NCBI GenBank assembly: GCA_021496925.1
Contig: CP053915.1
Span: forward strand, 3,375,501 to 3,439,500
Direction of reading: 5' to 3'
Source of the DNA: Acidovorax sp. YS12
GTDB lineage: Bacteria; Pseudomonadota; Gammaproteobacteria; Burkholderiales; Burkholderiaceae_C
DNA: 64,000 nt
Part shown: positions 25,681-35,503 of the stretch, piece after piece
How the letters are laid out: every line of letters begins with the position of its first letter
Numbering within the stretch: the stretch's first letter is position 1
Program-made: the position numbers and the translations under genes
Notes under the pieces: generated by a model
What the model saw: only the letters and a program-made list of their open reading frames with translations
Told to the model about the DNA's origin: nothing
Databases searched by the model: none

Positions 25681-27702
25681 ATGTCCTCCCCCCTGGCCAC
25701 CCTGCCGCGCGACGTGATCCAGCGCGACGGCGCCCGCGCCGCGTTCGACGCCCACCGCATCCGCTCGGCCATCGCGCGCGCCGGCAGCGCCACCGGCGAA
25801 TTCGGCGAGGACGAGGCGCAGCTGCTCACCGCCCAGGCCACCAAGGTGCTGGTCCACCGCTTTCGCGGCGAGGCGCCGGCCATCGAGCAGATCCAGGACG
25901 TGGTGGAGCAGACGCTGATCGCCGCCAACCACCTGCAGACCGCGCGCGCCTACATGGCCTACCGCCAGCGCCACGCCACGCTGCGCGCCGACCGGCAGAC
26001 GCTGGTGCACGTCGAAAGCTCCATCAACGAATACCTGACGCGCGCCGACTGGCGCGTGAACGCCAACGCCAACCAGGGCTATTCGCTCGGCGGGCTGATC
26101 CTCAACGTGGCGGGGAAGGTGACGGCCAACTACTGGCTCTCGCACGTCTACGCGCCCGAGATCGGCGAGGCGCACCGCAATGGCGACATCCACATCCACG
26201 ACCTCGACATGCTGAGCGGCTACTGCGCGGGCTGGTCGCTGCGCACGCTCTTGCACGAGGGGCTGAACGGCGTGCCGGGCAAGGTCGAGGCGGGGCCGCC
26301 CAAGCACATGAGTTCCGCCGTGGGGCAGATCGTGAACTTCCTCGGCACGCTGCAGAACGAGTGGGCGGGCGCGCAGGCGTTCTCCTCGTTCGACACCTAC
26401 ATGGCGCCCTTCGTGCGCAAGGACGGCATGGACTATGCCGCCGTGCGCCAGTGCATCCAGGAGCTGGTCTACAACCTCAACGTGCCCTCGCGCTGGGGCA
26501 CGCAGACGCCGTTCACCAACCTCACCTTCGACTGGACCTGCCCCGAGGACCTGCGCGAGCAGGTGCCCGTGATCGGCGGCGTGGAAATGCCCTTCTGCTA
26601 CGGCGAGCTGCAGGCCGAGATGGACGTGATCAACCGCGCCTACATCGACGTGATGACCACGGGCGACGCCAAGGGCCGCGTGTTCACCTTCCCCATTCCC
26701 ACCTACAACATCACGCCCGACTTCCCGTGGGAGAGCGAGAACGCCGCCGCGCTGTTCGACATGACGGCCAAGTACGGCCTGCCGTATTTCCAGAACTTCA
26801 TCAACTCCGAGCTTTCGCCGAACATGGTGCGCTCCATGTGCTGCCGCCTGCAGCTCGACCTGCGCGAGCTGCTCAAGCGCGGCAACGGCCTTTTCGGCAG
26901 CGCGGAGCAGACGGGCAGCCTGGGCGTGGTTACCGTGAACTGCGCGCGGCTGGGCTACCTGCACGCGGGCGATGAGGCGGGCCTGTTCGCGGCGCTGGAT
27001 CGCCTGCTCGAACTCGGCAAGCAGAGCCTGGAAGTCAAGCGCAAGCTGATCCAGCGCCTGATGGACCAGGGCCTGTTCCCCTACACCAAGCGCTACCTGG
27101 GCACGCTGCGCAACCACTTCTCCACGCTGGGCGTGAACGGCATCAACGAGATGGTGCGCAACTTCACGCACGATGCGCACGACATCACCAGCGAATGGGG
27201 CCACGCCTTCGCCGTGCGCCTGCTCGACCACGTGCGCGAGCGCATGACGGCCTTCCAGGAGGAAACCGGCCATCTCTACAACCTGGAGGCCACGCCCGCC
27301 GAAGGCACCACCTACCGCTTCGCCAAGGAAGACAGGAAGCGCTGGCCCGCCATCCTGCAGGCCGGCACCGCCGAGCAGCCCTACTACACGAATTCGTCGC
27401 AACTGCCCGTGGGCTACACCAGCGACCCGTTCGACGCGCTGCAGCGCCAGGAAGCCTTGCAAGGCAAGTACACCGGTGGCACCGTGCTGCACCTTTACAT
27501 GGGCGAGCGCATCTCCAGCGGCGCCGCCTGCCGCGAGCTGGTCAAGCGCGCGCTGACCAACTTCCGCCTGCCCTACATCACCGTCACGCCCACGTTCTCC
27601 ATCTGCCCGACGCACGGCTACCTCGCGGGCGAGCACCAGTTCTGCCCCACGTGCGATGAAGAGCGGCTGGCGGCCAAGCGCCGGCGCCTGCTCGCGGCTT
27701 GA
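25681..27702 (+). CDS. nrdD: Anaerobic (class III) ribonucleoside-triphosphate reductase, main part without glycyl-radical segment
   Basis: A 673-aa oxygen-sensitive ribonucleotide reductase. An N-terminal ATP-cone (about 8-95) precedes the catalytic barrel; a candidate thiyl-radical cysteine is Cys182 in LSGYCAGWS, and FTFPIPTYN is a typical active-site strand. The C-terminus has the zinc ribbon FSICPTHGYLAGEHQFCPTC but stops 12 residues later, before the usual RVxGY glycyl-radical loop. That loop is found in the separate gene starting at 27785. The ATG has GAAGGAG upstream and follows two NrdR boxes; an ATG 42 nt upstream overlaps the second box and is rejected. The operon continues with the small gene and nrdG. 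Confidence 0.93.
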   Translation: MSSPLATLPRDVIQRDGARAAFDAHRIRSAIARAGSATGEFGEDEAQLLTAQATKVLVHRFRGEAPAIEQIQDVVEQTLIAANHLQTARAYMAYRQRHATLRADRQTLVHVESSINEYLTRADWRVNANANQGYSLGGLILNVAGKVTANYWLSHVYAPEIGEAHRNGDIHIHDLDMLSGYCAGWSLRTLLHEGLNGVPGKVEAGPPKHMSSAVGQIVNFLGTLQNEWAGAQAFSSFDTYMAPFVRKDGMDYAAVRQCIQELVYNLNVPSRWGTQTPFTNLTFDWTCPEDLREQVPVIGGVEMPFCYGELQAEMDVINRAYIDVMTTGDAKGRVFTFPIPTYNITPDFPWESENAAALFDMTAKYGLPYFQNFINSELSPNMVRSMCCRLQLDLRELLKRGNGLFGSAEQTGSLGVVTVNCARLGYLHAGDEAGLFAALDRLLELGKQSLEVKRKLIQRLMDQGLFPYTKRYLGTLRNHFSTLGVNGINEMVRNFTHDAHDITSEWGHAFAVRLLDHVRERMTAFQEETGHLYNLEATPAEGTTYRFAKEDRKRWPAILQAGTAEQPYYTNSSQLPVGYTSDPFDALQRQEALQGKYTGGTVLHLYMGERISSGAACRELVKRALTNFRLPYITVTPTFSICPTHGYLAGEHQFCPTCDEERLAAKRRRLLAA

Positions 27703-27703
27703 A

Positions 27704-27756
27704 GCCAAATCGGCCTCCAGCCCTTACCCATCAAGCGCAAGCAGCTATCAAAACCG
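27704..27756 (-). repeat. Dispersed hairpin repeat, copy 6, between the two parts of nrdD
   Basis: Minus-strand copy (CCTCCAGCCCTTACCC...GCAAGCAGCTATCAAAA) that fills most of the 82-bp gap between nrdD and the small glycyl-radical gene. Confidence 0.65.
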
Positions 27757-27784
27757 TAGTTTCCAACCCCCCAAGGAGTTCACC

Positions 27785-27985
27785 ATGAGCCATTTCTCCA
27801 CCACCGAACAAACCGCCCTGGCCGCCGTGCAGCTCACCGACGACGAGCGCCAGCCCTGCGAGGTCTGGACGCGCGTCATGGGCTACCACCGCCCCGTGGC
27901 CAGCTTCAACACCGGCAAGCAGGGCGAGCACAACGAGCGCCAGTTCTTCGCCGAGCCCGCACGTGGCTGCAGCTACCACTGCTGA
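27785..27985 (+). CDS. Glycyl-radical C-terminal domain of NrdD encoded as a separate 66-aa protein
   Basis: The protein contains CEVWTRVMGYHRPVASFN followed by GKQGEHNER, which matches the C-terminal glycyl-radical loop of class III reductases (RVxGYxRP...FN.GKQ.E). The predicted radical residue is Gly33. The start ATG has AAGGAG 8 nt upstream, so it is translated as its own gene. It would have to associate with the 673-aa NrdD and be activated by NrdG, much as GrcA (YfiD) replaces the glycyl domain of pyruvate formate-lyase. The end overlaps nrdG by 23 bp. Whether the split is ancestral in this lineage or recent cannot be told from one genome. Confidence 0.85.
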   Translation: MSHFSTTEQTALAAVQLTDDERQPCEVWTRVMGYHRPVASFNTGKQGEHNERQFFAEPARGCSYHC

Positions 27986-28667
27986 GGCCCTGCCTGCATC
28001 CAGGCTGCGCATCGGCGGCCTGACGCCGCTCACCACCATCGACTTCCCCGGCAAGCTGGCGGCCGTGGTGTTCTGCCAGGGCTGCCCCTGGCGCTGCGGC
28101 TACTGCCACAACCCCGGCCTGCTCGACGCCACCCAGCCCGGCGCGCTGGACTGGGACGATGTGCTGGCCCTGCTGCGCCAGCGGCGCGGCCTGCTCGATG
28201 GCGTGGTGTTCTCGGGCGGCGAGCCGCTGGCGCAATCCGGCCTGCCCGATGCGCTGGCGCAGGTGCGCGCGCTGGGCTACGCCACCGCGCTGCACACCGG
28301 CGGCATGTACCCCGAACGCCTGGCCGCCGCGCTGCCGCTGCTCGACTGGGTGGGGCTGGACGTGAAGGCCCCCTGGGCGCGCATGCCCGCCATCACCGGC
28401 ACGCCCGGCAGCGGCGCGCGGGTGCGCGCCTCGCTGGCGCTGCTGCTGGCCAGCGGCGTGGCGCACGAGTGCCGCACCACCTGGCACCCCGGCCTGTATC
28501 CCGTGGAGGAATTACAGGCCCTGGGCGAAGAACTGCAGCACCTGGGCCTGCGCCACTGGGTGCTGCAGCCCTGCGAAGACGCGCGCGCGCCCGGCAGCGC
28601 CCATGCTGCCCGGCAGGCGCTGGCGCAGCCCCTGCCTGGGCTGGCAGGGGCCGTGGTGCGGGGCTAA
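27963..28667 (+). CDS. nrdG: Anaerobic ribonucleotide reductase activating enzyme (radical SAM)
   Basis: A 234-aa radical-SAM activase that would install the glycyl radical on the reductase. The cluster motif CPWRCGYC (CX3CX2C) appears near residue 41, followed by FSGGEPL. The frame starts with GTG inside the preceding gene (23-bp overlap), and no better start precedes the conserved LRIGGLTPLTTIDFPGKLA, so translational coupling to the glycyl-radical gene is likely. It resembles the longer NrdG group (also called NrdG2) rather than the ~155-aa E. coli protein. Confidence 0.9.
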   Translation: MAAATTAEALPASRLRIGGLTPLTTIDFPGKLAAVVFCQGCPWRCGYCHNPGLLDATQPGALDWDDVLALLRQRRGLLDGVVFSGGEPLAQSGLPDALAQVRALGYATALHTGGMYPERLAAALPLLDWVGLDVKAPWARMPAITGTPGSGARVRASLALLLASGVAHECRTTWHPGLYPVEELQALGEELQHLGLRHWVLQPCEDARAPGSAHAARQALAQPLPGLAGAVVRG

Positions 28668-28905
28668 GCCTGGAAACGGCAGTTGACCGCTTGCCATTTT
28701 CACAAGGGCCGCATGGATAGTGACATTCGCTGCTTCGTTGCCGTTCGCCTGCGGGGTGAACCACGCTACGCGCCCGCCAGCGCCGCGCTCGCCGCGCCAT
28801 GCGGCGTTGCTCCTCCTTGCGGGCAGGAGCCCGCCGCGTCGTCGCGCCTTGCCTGGCACGCCGATCACGGCACTGGCGAACGCGTTCAACTGCCGTTTCC
28901 AGGCT
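28667..28905. repeat. 239-bp segment bounded by perfect 20-bp inverted repeats
   Basis: The ends 28667-28686 and 28886-28905 are exact reverse complements. The left arm starts in the stop codon region of nrdG. The interior has no convincing gene; this segment is most of the 326-bp gap before the esterase. Confidence 0.65.
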
Positions 28906-28993
28906 GAACGTCTGTCAACGATCTTTTCCAGCCGCCATGCCGCGCGGGCGCGGGCCTTATCCTCGCCGGTCTGTCGTGCGAAGGAGAAGACGT

Positions 28994-30163
28994 ATGCAAT
29001 GGCGCGCAATGCCCCTGGCACTGGGGATGCTGGCGTTGGCCCTGGCCGGCTGCGGCGGTGGCGGCGGCTCCACGCCGCTGCCGCCCGCACCCCCGCCGCC
29101 CCAGGTGGGGCAATTGCTGTCGGTCCAGAGCCTGGCCGGGATCGGTGTGGACGCCTTCACCGCCGCCGTGGCCGCGGGCACCAGCCGGATTCCGCCGCTG
29201 CAGCCGCGCTACGGCGTCTCCACCTACCGCCTGACCTACCTGACGCAGGATGCCGACGGCGCGCTCGTCGAAGCCTCCGGCCTCGTGGCCGTGCCGCAAA
29301 AGGCGGCGGGCGCGGCGGCCAGTCCGGTGCTGGGCTACCAGCACGCCACCACGTTCGCCAATGCCGATGCGCCCTCGCTCAACCTGGCGCCGAGCGAGCC
29401 GCCGCTGGTGCTGGCCTCGCTGGGCTACATCGTCGTCGCGGCGGACTACGTGGGCTTTGCGCACAGCAACGCCGCGGCCCACCCCTACCTGCAGTCGCAG
29501 GCCACGGCGCGTGCCGTGCTCGACATGCTCGATGCCGCGCAGCAGTGGCGCCGCGCCGCCCGCGTGGCCGACAACGGCCAGCTGTACCTGCTGGGCTATT
29601 CCGAGGGCGGCTACGCCACCATGGCCGCGCAGCGCGAAATGGAGCGCACGCGCAGCGCGCTGCTGCCGCAGCTGCGCGCTGCCCTGCCCGCCGCCGGCCC
29701 CTTCGACATGCAGGTGACCCTGGACACGCAGCTCGACCGCGTGCGCGACGAGTACCCCGCCATCGGCTGGATGCTCAGTCCCGGCACGCTGCGCCACCTG
29801 GGCGCCTCGGTGCGCGCCGAAGTGCGCCGCCTGCTGCTGCGCGCGCTGGTGCCGGGCGACGCCGACGTGCGCTACGACGCGCGTTTCCTCGACACCTACC
29901 TGGCCGACGACCAGGAGACGCTGCGCGCGCAAAGCAGCGTGCACTGGGGCTGGACGCCGAGCGCGCCGGTGTACCTGTTCCATGGCCGTGACGACGCCAC
30001 CGTGCCCTTCGCCGCCTCGCTGTCGGCCTACGACACCCTGCGCGCCAGCGGTGGCGCGCCGGTCAGCCTGCGCGAATGCAGCAGTGCCGTGCCCAGCGGC
30101 CACACCGCCTGCGTGCCAGAGTACTTCGGCTATGCGCTGGCGGTGATGGGCACGCCGCCCTGA
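28994..30163 (+). CDS. Secreted lipoprotein of the alpha/beta-hydrolase (secretory lipase-like) family
   Basis: A 389-aa predicted esterase or lipase. A type II signal peptide with lipobox LALAGC (Cys20) is followed by a Gly- and Pro-rich linker, then an alpha/beta-hydrolase fold with nucleophile elbow GYSEGG, a candidate acid in FHGRDDATVPF and a late histidine in SGHTACVPEYF. The start ATG has AAGGAG 8 nt upstream. The outer membrane is the probable location. The substrate is unknown. Confidence 0.85.
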   Translation: MQWRAMPLALGMLALALAGCGGGGGSTPLPPAPPPPQVGQLLSVQSLAGIGVDAFTAAVAAGTSRIPPLQPRYGVSTYRLTYLTQDADGALVEASGLVAVPQKAAGAAASPVLGYQHATTFANADAPSLNLAPSEPPLVLASLGYIVVAADYVGFAHSNAAAHPYLQSQATARAVLDMLDAAQQWRRAARVADNGQLYLLGYSEGGYATMAAQREMERTRSALLPQLRAALPAAGPFDMQVTLDTQLDRVRDEYPAIGWMLSPGTLRHLGASVRAEVRRLLLRALVPGDADVRYDARFLDTYLADDQETLRAQSSVHWGWTPSAPVYLFHGRDDATVPFAASLSAYDTLRASGGAPVSLRECSSAVPSGHTACVPEYFGYALAVMGTPP

Positions 30164-30185
30164 CGCGCCGCGGCCGCGCGCGGTT

Positions 30186-30773
30186 TCAGGGGTGCGCGCT
30201 GGTGCGGGCCAGCGCTACGTCCTCGTACAGCGCCTGCAGCGGCAACTGCAGGCTGACGCTGGCGAATTCGACCTGCTGGTCCACGGCGTCGAACGGGTAG
30301 AGCACCCAGCGGCCGGCGTCGTCGCGGCGGAACAGATCGACGCTCAGGCGCTCGCTGTCGATGAGCACGTACTCGCGCAGGCCGGGCAGCTTGCGGTAGG
30401 CGGCGAACTTCGCGCCCCGGTCGTAGGCGCTGGTGGAGGGCGAGAGCACTTCCACCACCAGGCTCGGGGCGCTCTTGTAGTGGCTCTGCGCGCGGTCGGC
30501 GGCGGCGCAGGTGACGAACACGTCGGGATAGAAAAAGGCGTTGTCCTCTTCCACGCGCAGCTTCATGTCGGAGATGAATACGCTGCAGGGGCCGCCGCGC
30601 AGGTGGCCGCGCAGGGCCATGTACAGATTGCCCGCGATCGTCACATGCGCGTCGGAGGCGCCGGACATGGCGAACACTTCGCCGTCGAAGTATTCGTTCT
30701 TGCCGGGCTGGCCGGCCTCCCATGCGAGGTAGGCATCGGCATCGAAGCGGGGTTGGCATGCGGGCAAGGTCAT
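30186..30773 (-). CDS. Uma2 family (DUF820) restriction-endonuclease-like protein
   Basis: A 195-aa paralogue of the protein at 3839-4408, sharing YLAWE, HVTIAGNLYMALRGHLRG, the FFYPDVFVTC segment and LVVEVLSPSTSAYDRGAKF. Its cellular role is not known. The start MTLPACQPRFDADAYLAWE is preferred over one 33 nt upstream because GGAG precedes it and it fits the family N-terminus. It is convergent with the esterase gene and lies just downstream of recQ on the same strand. Confidence 0.85.
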   Translation of the reverse strand: MTLPACQPRFDADAYLAWEAGQPGKNEYFDGEVFAMSGASDAHVTIAGNLYMALRGHLRGGPCSVFISDMKLRVEEDNAFFYPDVFVTCAAADRAQSHYKSAPSLVVEVLSPSTSAYDRGAKFAAYRKLPGLREYVLIDSERLSVDLFRRDDAGRWVLYPFDAVDQQVEFASVSLQLPLQALYEDVALARTSAHP

Positions 30774-30812
30774 GGCGGGCTCCAGGGCATCGGCGCATTG
30801 AACCACAGCGCG

Positions 30813-32669
<1,857 letters not shown>

Positions 32670-32683
32670 AGGGATGCTCTATC

Positions 32684-32737
32684 TTTGATAGCTGGTAGCG
32701 CTTGGCTGGCAAGCGCTGGAGGCCGATTTTGCCCGCA
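32684..32737 (+). repeat. Dispersed hairpin repeat, copy 7
   Basis: Near-consensus copy: TTGATAGCTGGTAGCGCTTG, loop GCTGG, CAAGCGCTGGAGGCCG. It is in the recQ upstream region, beside the structured repeat at 32831. Confidence 0.8.
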
Positions 32738-32830
32738 ATGCCGGGGCGGCGTGCGCGCGGTGGCGCAACTGCGTATTGTGGGTGCGTATTGTGCGCGCAC
32801 ACCCCAGGCCGCCACACGCCACCCGCAGTC

Positions 32831-32960
32831 CATGAAACCGGCGCGGCCCATGCGCGGGCCACCGCGCAAGGGCCGCCCCGCCGCGCTGGTGGCGTCCCCC
32901 CGCCCGCATGGCGCAGCCATGCGAGAGCGGGGGGAAGCGGCGCAGCCGCTCAGGGGGGTG
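32831..32960 (-). repeat. Structured ~130-nt intergenic repeat, copy 1
   Basis: Reads on the minus strand directly downstream of the Ntn-hydrolase stop. Three stems are visible: 32936-32950 (AGCGG/CCGCT), 32905-32923 (CGCATGGC/GCCATGCG) and 32858-32863 with 32888-32893 (GCCACC/GGTGGC). A second copy at 35224-35350 keeps the stems with different bases. Confidence 0.75.
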
Positions 32961-32970
32961 TTGTTTTGCC

Positions 32971-34041
32971 TCAGAGCCCCAGGAACTTGAACGGCGCCGC
33001 CGGCCGGAACGCGCGCGTGGCGTCGCCCGCGAAGGCGTGGCGCTGGTCCGGGCCCAGGTCGAGCTGCAGCACCTTGCCGCTTTCGGCGCTGAAGTCCACG
33101 GCCTTGAGATCGACCCAGAAGGTGTTGAGCGTGAGGGCCGACTCGAAGAAGTACAGCTTGCGCTGGTGGTCGAAGACGGTGCGCCAGCGGGTCGAGGAGA
33201 TGTTGGGCTGCCCGGGCGTGCTGATGCCGTAGGGCACCGAGACGTTGCGGATCACGCTGAAGATGCTGGCCAGCGCCTTGTCCGGGTCCGGGTCCTTCGG
33301 GATGGCGTTGACGTAGAACGCGGCCCGGGCGAAGCGGTCGGCCGCGCGGTTGGTGCCCGGCAGCATGGTGGTGCCGCCGATCTGCTGCCAGTAGGCGTTC
33401 AGCGCCAGCTGCTGCTCGAACACCGGCGAGTTGGTCATCACCTGGTAGCTGCGGCTGTGGTGGATCACCTGGCGCCCGCCGATGTACTCGACGATGGCGC
33501 TGTCGCCGCTGGCGTCCGACATCGACAGGTGCAGCGTGGTCAGGCGGCTCTCGCCCGGCACGTTGTCGGTCACCAGGGTGAAGGGCTGCTGCTCCAGCGC
33601 CGCCACGGCCTCCTGGACGGTGGCGAAGTTGTCCAGCACGTACTGCGCCCAGGCCGCGATGGTCAGCCCGGGCTTGCTCTGCGCATCGAAATGCGGGTAC
33701 TGCGACTCGGCCAGCCACAGCAGGTTGGCGTGCAGCCCGGCCTCGTTCACGCCGTCGGTGGTGGACACGTCGTAGCCCGAGGTGACGACGCTGCCGTAGC
33801 GCGAGGTCCAGCGCAGCGAGTTCGGGCCGACCTCGCCGCTGCGCGCCATGCCGCGCGGCAGCACCCACAGGTTGCTGGTGATGTCGCTCTTCCAGTCCAT
33901 CGAGCGCGCCGTGACCACCTGGCCGTTGGCGCCGTGGTAGACCAAACGCGTGCAGGCCCAGGCGGTGGACAGCGCCGCGAGTCCGGCCAGGCCCGCCAGC
34001 AATGCGCCGCGCAGGGACCGGGAAAGGGAAAATGGCTGCAT
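32971..34041 (-). CDS. Exported Ntn-type linear amide C-N hydrolase (choloylglycine hydrolase/penicillin acylase V-like)
   Basis: A 356-aa periplasmic or secreted amidohydrolase. A signal peptide of about 29 residues ends TAWA, and cleavage would leave Cys30 (CTRLVYHGANGQVVTARSMDW) as the N-terminal nucleophile, as in this Ntn-hydrolase family. Further family marks are DGVNEAGLHANLLWL and the ISSTRWRTVFDHQRKLYFFES region. Substrates in the family include bile-acid conjugates, penicillin V and acyl-homoserine lactones; none can be assigned here. The ATG at 34041 is preferred because AAAGGT lies upstream, over a GTG 9 nt earlier. Confidence 0.82.
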   Translation of the reverse strand: MQPFSLSRSLRGALLAGLAGLAALSTAWACTRLVYHGANGQVVTARSMDWKSDITSNLWVLPRGMARSGEVGPNSLRWTSRYGSVVTSGYDVSTTDGVNEAGLHANLLWLAESQYPHFDAQSKPGLTIAAWAQYVLDNFATVQEAVAALEQQPFTLVTDNVPGESRLTTLHLSMSDASGDSAIVEYIGGRQVIHHSRSYQVMTNSPVFEQQLALNAYWQQIGGTTMLPGTNRAADRFARAAFYVNAIPKDPDPDKALASIFSVIRNVSVPYGISTPGQPNISSTRWRTVFDHQRKLYFFESALTLNTFWVDLKAVDFSAESGKVLQLDLGPDQRHAFAGDATRAFRPAAPFKFLGL

Positions 34042-34188
34042 CGGAAACACCTTTCATGCCAGGGTTGAGAGGAAACCGGCGCCATCATGCGCCCTTTGGC
34101 GGGCAACCGCGCGGTATCCGCACGCGCGCGGCTGGAAAATGCGCGGCCCGCCAGGAGCCCGGGGCCCGGCTTTCTACAATCGCCCCCC

Positions 34189-35217
34189 ATGACCCTGCCG
34201 ACCTACACCCGCGCCCAGCAGCTCCCCGCCATCCTGCGCGAGCGCATCGCCATCCTCGACGGTGCCATGGGCACGATGATCCAGCGCTTCAAGCTCACCG
34301 AGGCGCAGTACCGGGGCGCGCGCTTCGCCGACTTCCCGCGCGACGTGAAGGGCAACAACGAGCTGCTGTCGCTCACGCGGCCCGACGTGATCCGCGACAT
34401 CCACGAGGGCTACCTGGCCGCGGGCGCCGACCTGATCGAGACCAACACCTTCGGCGCCACCACCATCGCGCAGGACGACTACCACATGGCCGGCCTGGCC
34501 TATGAGATGAACCTGGAAAGCGCCAAACTGGCGCGCGCGGCCTGCGACAAGTTCTCCACGCCGGACAAGCCGCGCTTCGTCGCCGGCGCGCTCGGCCCCA
34601 CGCCCAAGACCGCCAGCATCAGCCCCGACGTGAACGACCCCGGCGCGCGCAACGTGACCTTCGAGCAGCTGCGCGCCGCCTACCTGGAACAGACGCTGGC
34701 GCTGATCGAGGGCGGGTCGGACGTGATCCTGGTCGAGACCATCTTCGACACGCTCAACGCCAAGGCCGCGCTGTTCGCCGTCGATGAAGCCTTCGAGCAG
34801 ACCGGCGAATGCCTGCCCATCATGGTCAGCGGCACCGTCACCGACGCCTCGGGCCGCATCCTCAGCGGCCAGACCGTCACCGCCTTCTGGCACAGCGTGC
34901 GCCACGCGAATCCGCTCACCATCGGCCTGAACTGCGCGCTGGGCGCGGCGCTGATGCGTCCCTACATCCAGGAACTGGCCAAGGCCGCGCAGGGCACCTT
35001 CATCAGCTGCTACCCCAACGCCGGCCTGCCCAACCCTATGAGCGACACCGGCTTCGACGAAACGCCCGAAGTCACCAGCCGCCTGGTGCACGAGTTCGCC
35101 GCCGAGGGCCTGGTCAACGTGCTGGGCGGCTGCTGCGGCACCACGCCTGACCACATCGCCGCGATCGCCCAGGCCGTGCAGGGCGTCAAGACCCGGCCGC
35201 TGTTCTACCGTGAGTGA
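34189..35217 (+). CDS. metH: Homocysteine S-methyltransferase half of a split methionine synthase
   Basis: A 342-aa protein equal to the N-terminal homocysteine-binding barrel of cobalamin-dependent MetH (about 1,230 aa in E. coli). Zinc-binding cysteines are in IGLNCALGA and in LGGCCGTTPDHI. The pterin, cobalamin and reactivation domains are missing: the next open frame on this strand starts 287 bp later and is unrelated. In Comamonadaceae a two-gene metH is common, and the second gene must lie elsewhere here. A TACAAT -10-like element sits about 10 bp before the ATG, so the leader is very short. Confidence 0.88.
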   Translation: MTLPTYTRAQQLPAILRERIAILDGAMGTMIQRFKLTEAQYRGARFADFPRDVKGNNELLSLTRPDVIRDIHEGYLAAGADLIETNTFGATTIAQDDYHMAGLAYEMNLESAKLARAACDKFSTPDKPRFVAGALGPTPKTASISPDVNDPGARNVTFEQLRAAYLEQTLALIEGGSDVILVETIFDTLNAKAALFAVDEAFEQTGECLPIMVSGTVTDASGRILSGQTVTAFWHSVRHANPLTIGLNCALGAALMRPYIQELAKAAQGTFISCYPNAGLPNPMSDTGFDETPEVTSRLVHEFAAEGLVNVLGGCCGTTPDHIAAIAQAVQGVKTRPLFYRE

Positions 35218-35223
35218 AAGAGC

Positions 35224-35350
35224 ACCCCCTGAGGCGCTTCGCGCCTTCCCCCTCTCTCGCAGCGCTGCGCGCTGCGGGAGGGGGACGCAGCCCTCGCTGC
35301 GGGGCGGCCCTTGCTCGGCTGCCCGCGCTTGGGCCGCGCCGGTTGCATGG
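35224..35350 (+). repeat. Structured ~130-nt intergenic repeat, copy 2
   Basis: Begins 6 bp after the metH stop. Stems: 35232-35246 (AGGCGC/GCGCCT), 35258-35276 (CGCAGCGC/GCGCTGCG), and 35287-35292 with 35317-35322 (GCAGCC/GGCTGC). Loops and flanks match the copy at 32831-32960, while the stem bases change in pairs. Confidence 0.75.
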
Positions 35351-35380
35351 GTGGCGCGCAGCGCAATGGACTGATGTTGA

Positions 35381-35435
35381 TAAAAAAACGCTGCAAGGCG
35401 CACCAGGCAAGCGCAGGCAGCTATTGTTTTTGAAA
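35381..35435 (-). repeat. Dispersed hairpin repeat, copy 8
   Basis: Minus-strand copy (AAGCGCAGGCAGCTATTG arm). It stands in the same relative order and orientation to structured repeat copy 2 as copy 7 does to structured repeat copy 1. With that repeat it fills the 286-bp gap after metH. Confidence 0.65.
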
Positions 35436-35503
35436 GAGACTGGTCATGTCGGCGCGCGCGCCGCAGAATGCGGGGCGATACCGCCCCTGCCGCCCGCGCC
35501 GCC

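Noticed and set aside
28683..28907. 74-aa open frame inside the 20-bp inverted repeats
   Set aside because: No ribosome-binding site and its end is formed by the repeat arm itself; treated as spacer.
34042..34188. Possible SAH or cobalamin riboswitch before metH
   Set aside because: The stretch is short and none of the conserved riboswitch segments could be seen.
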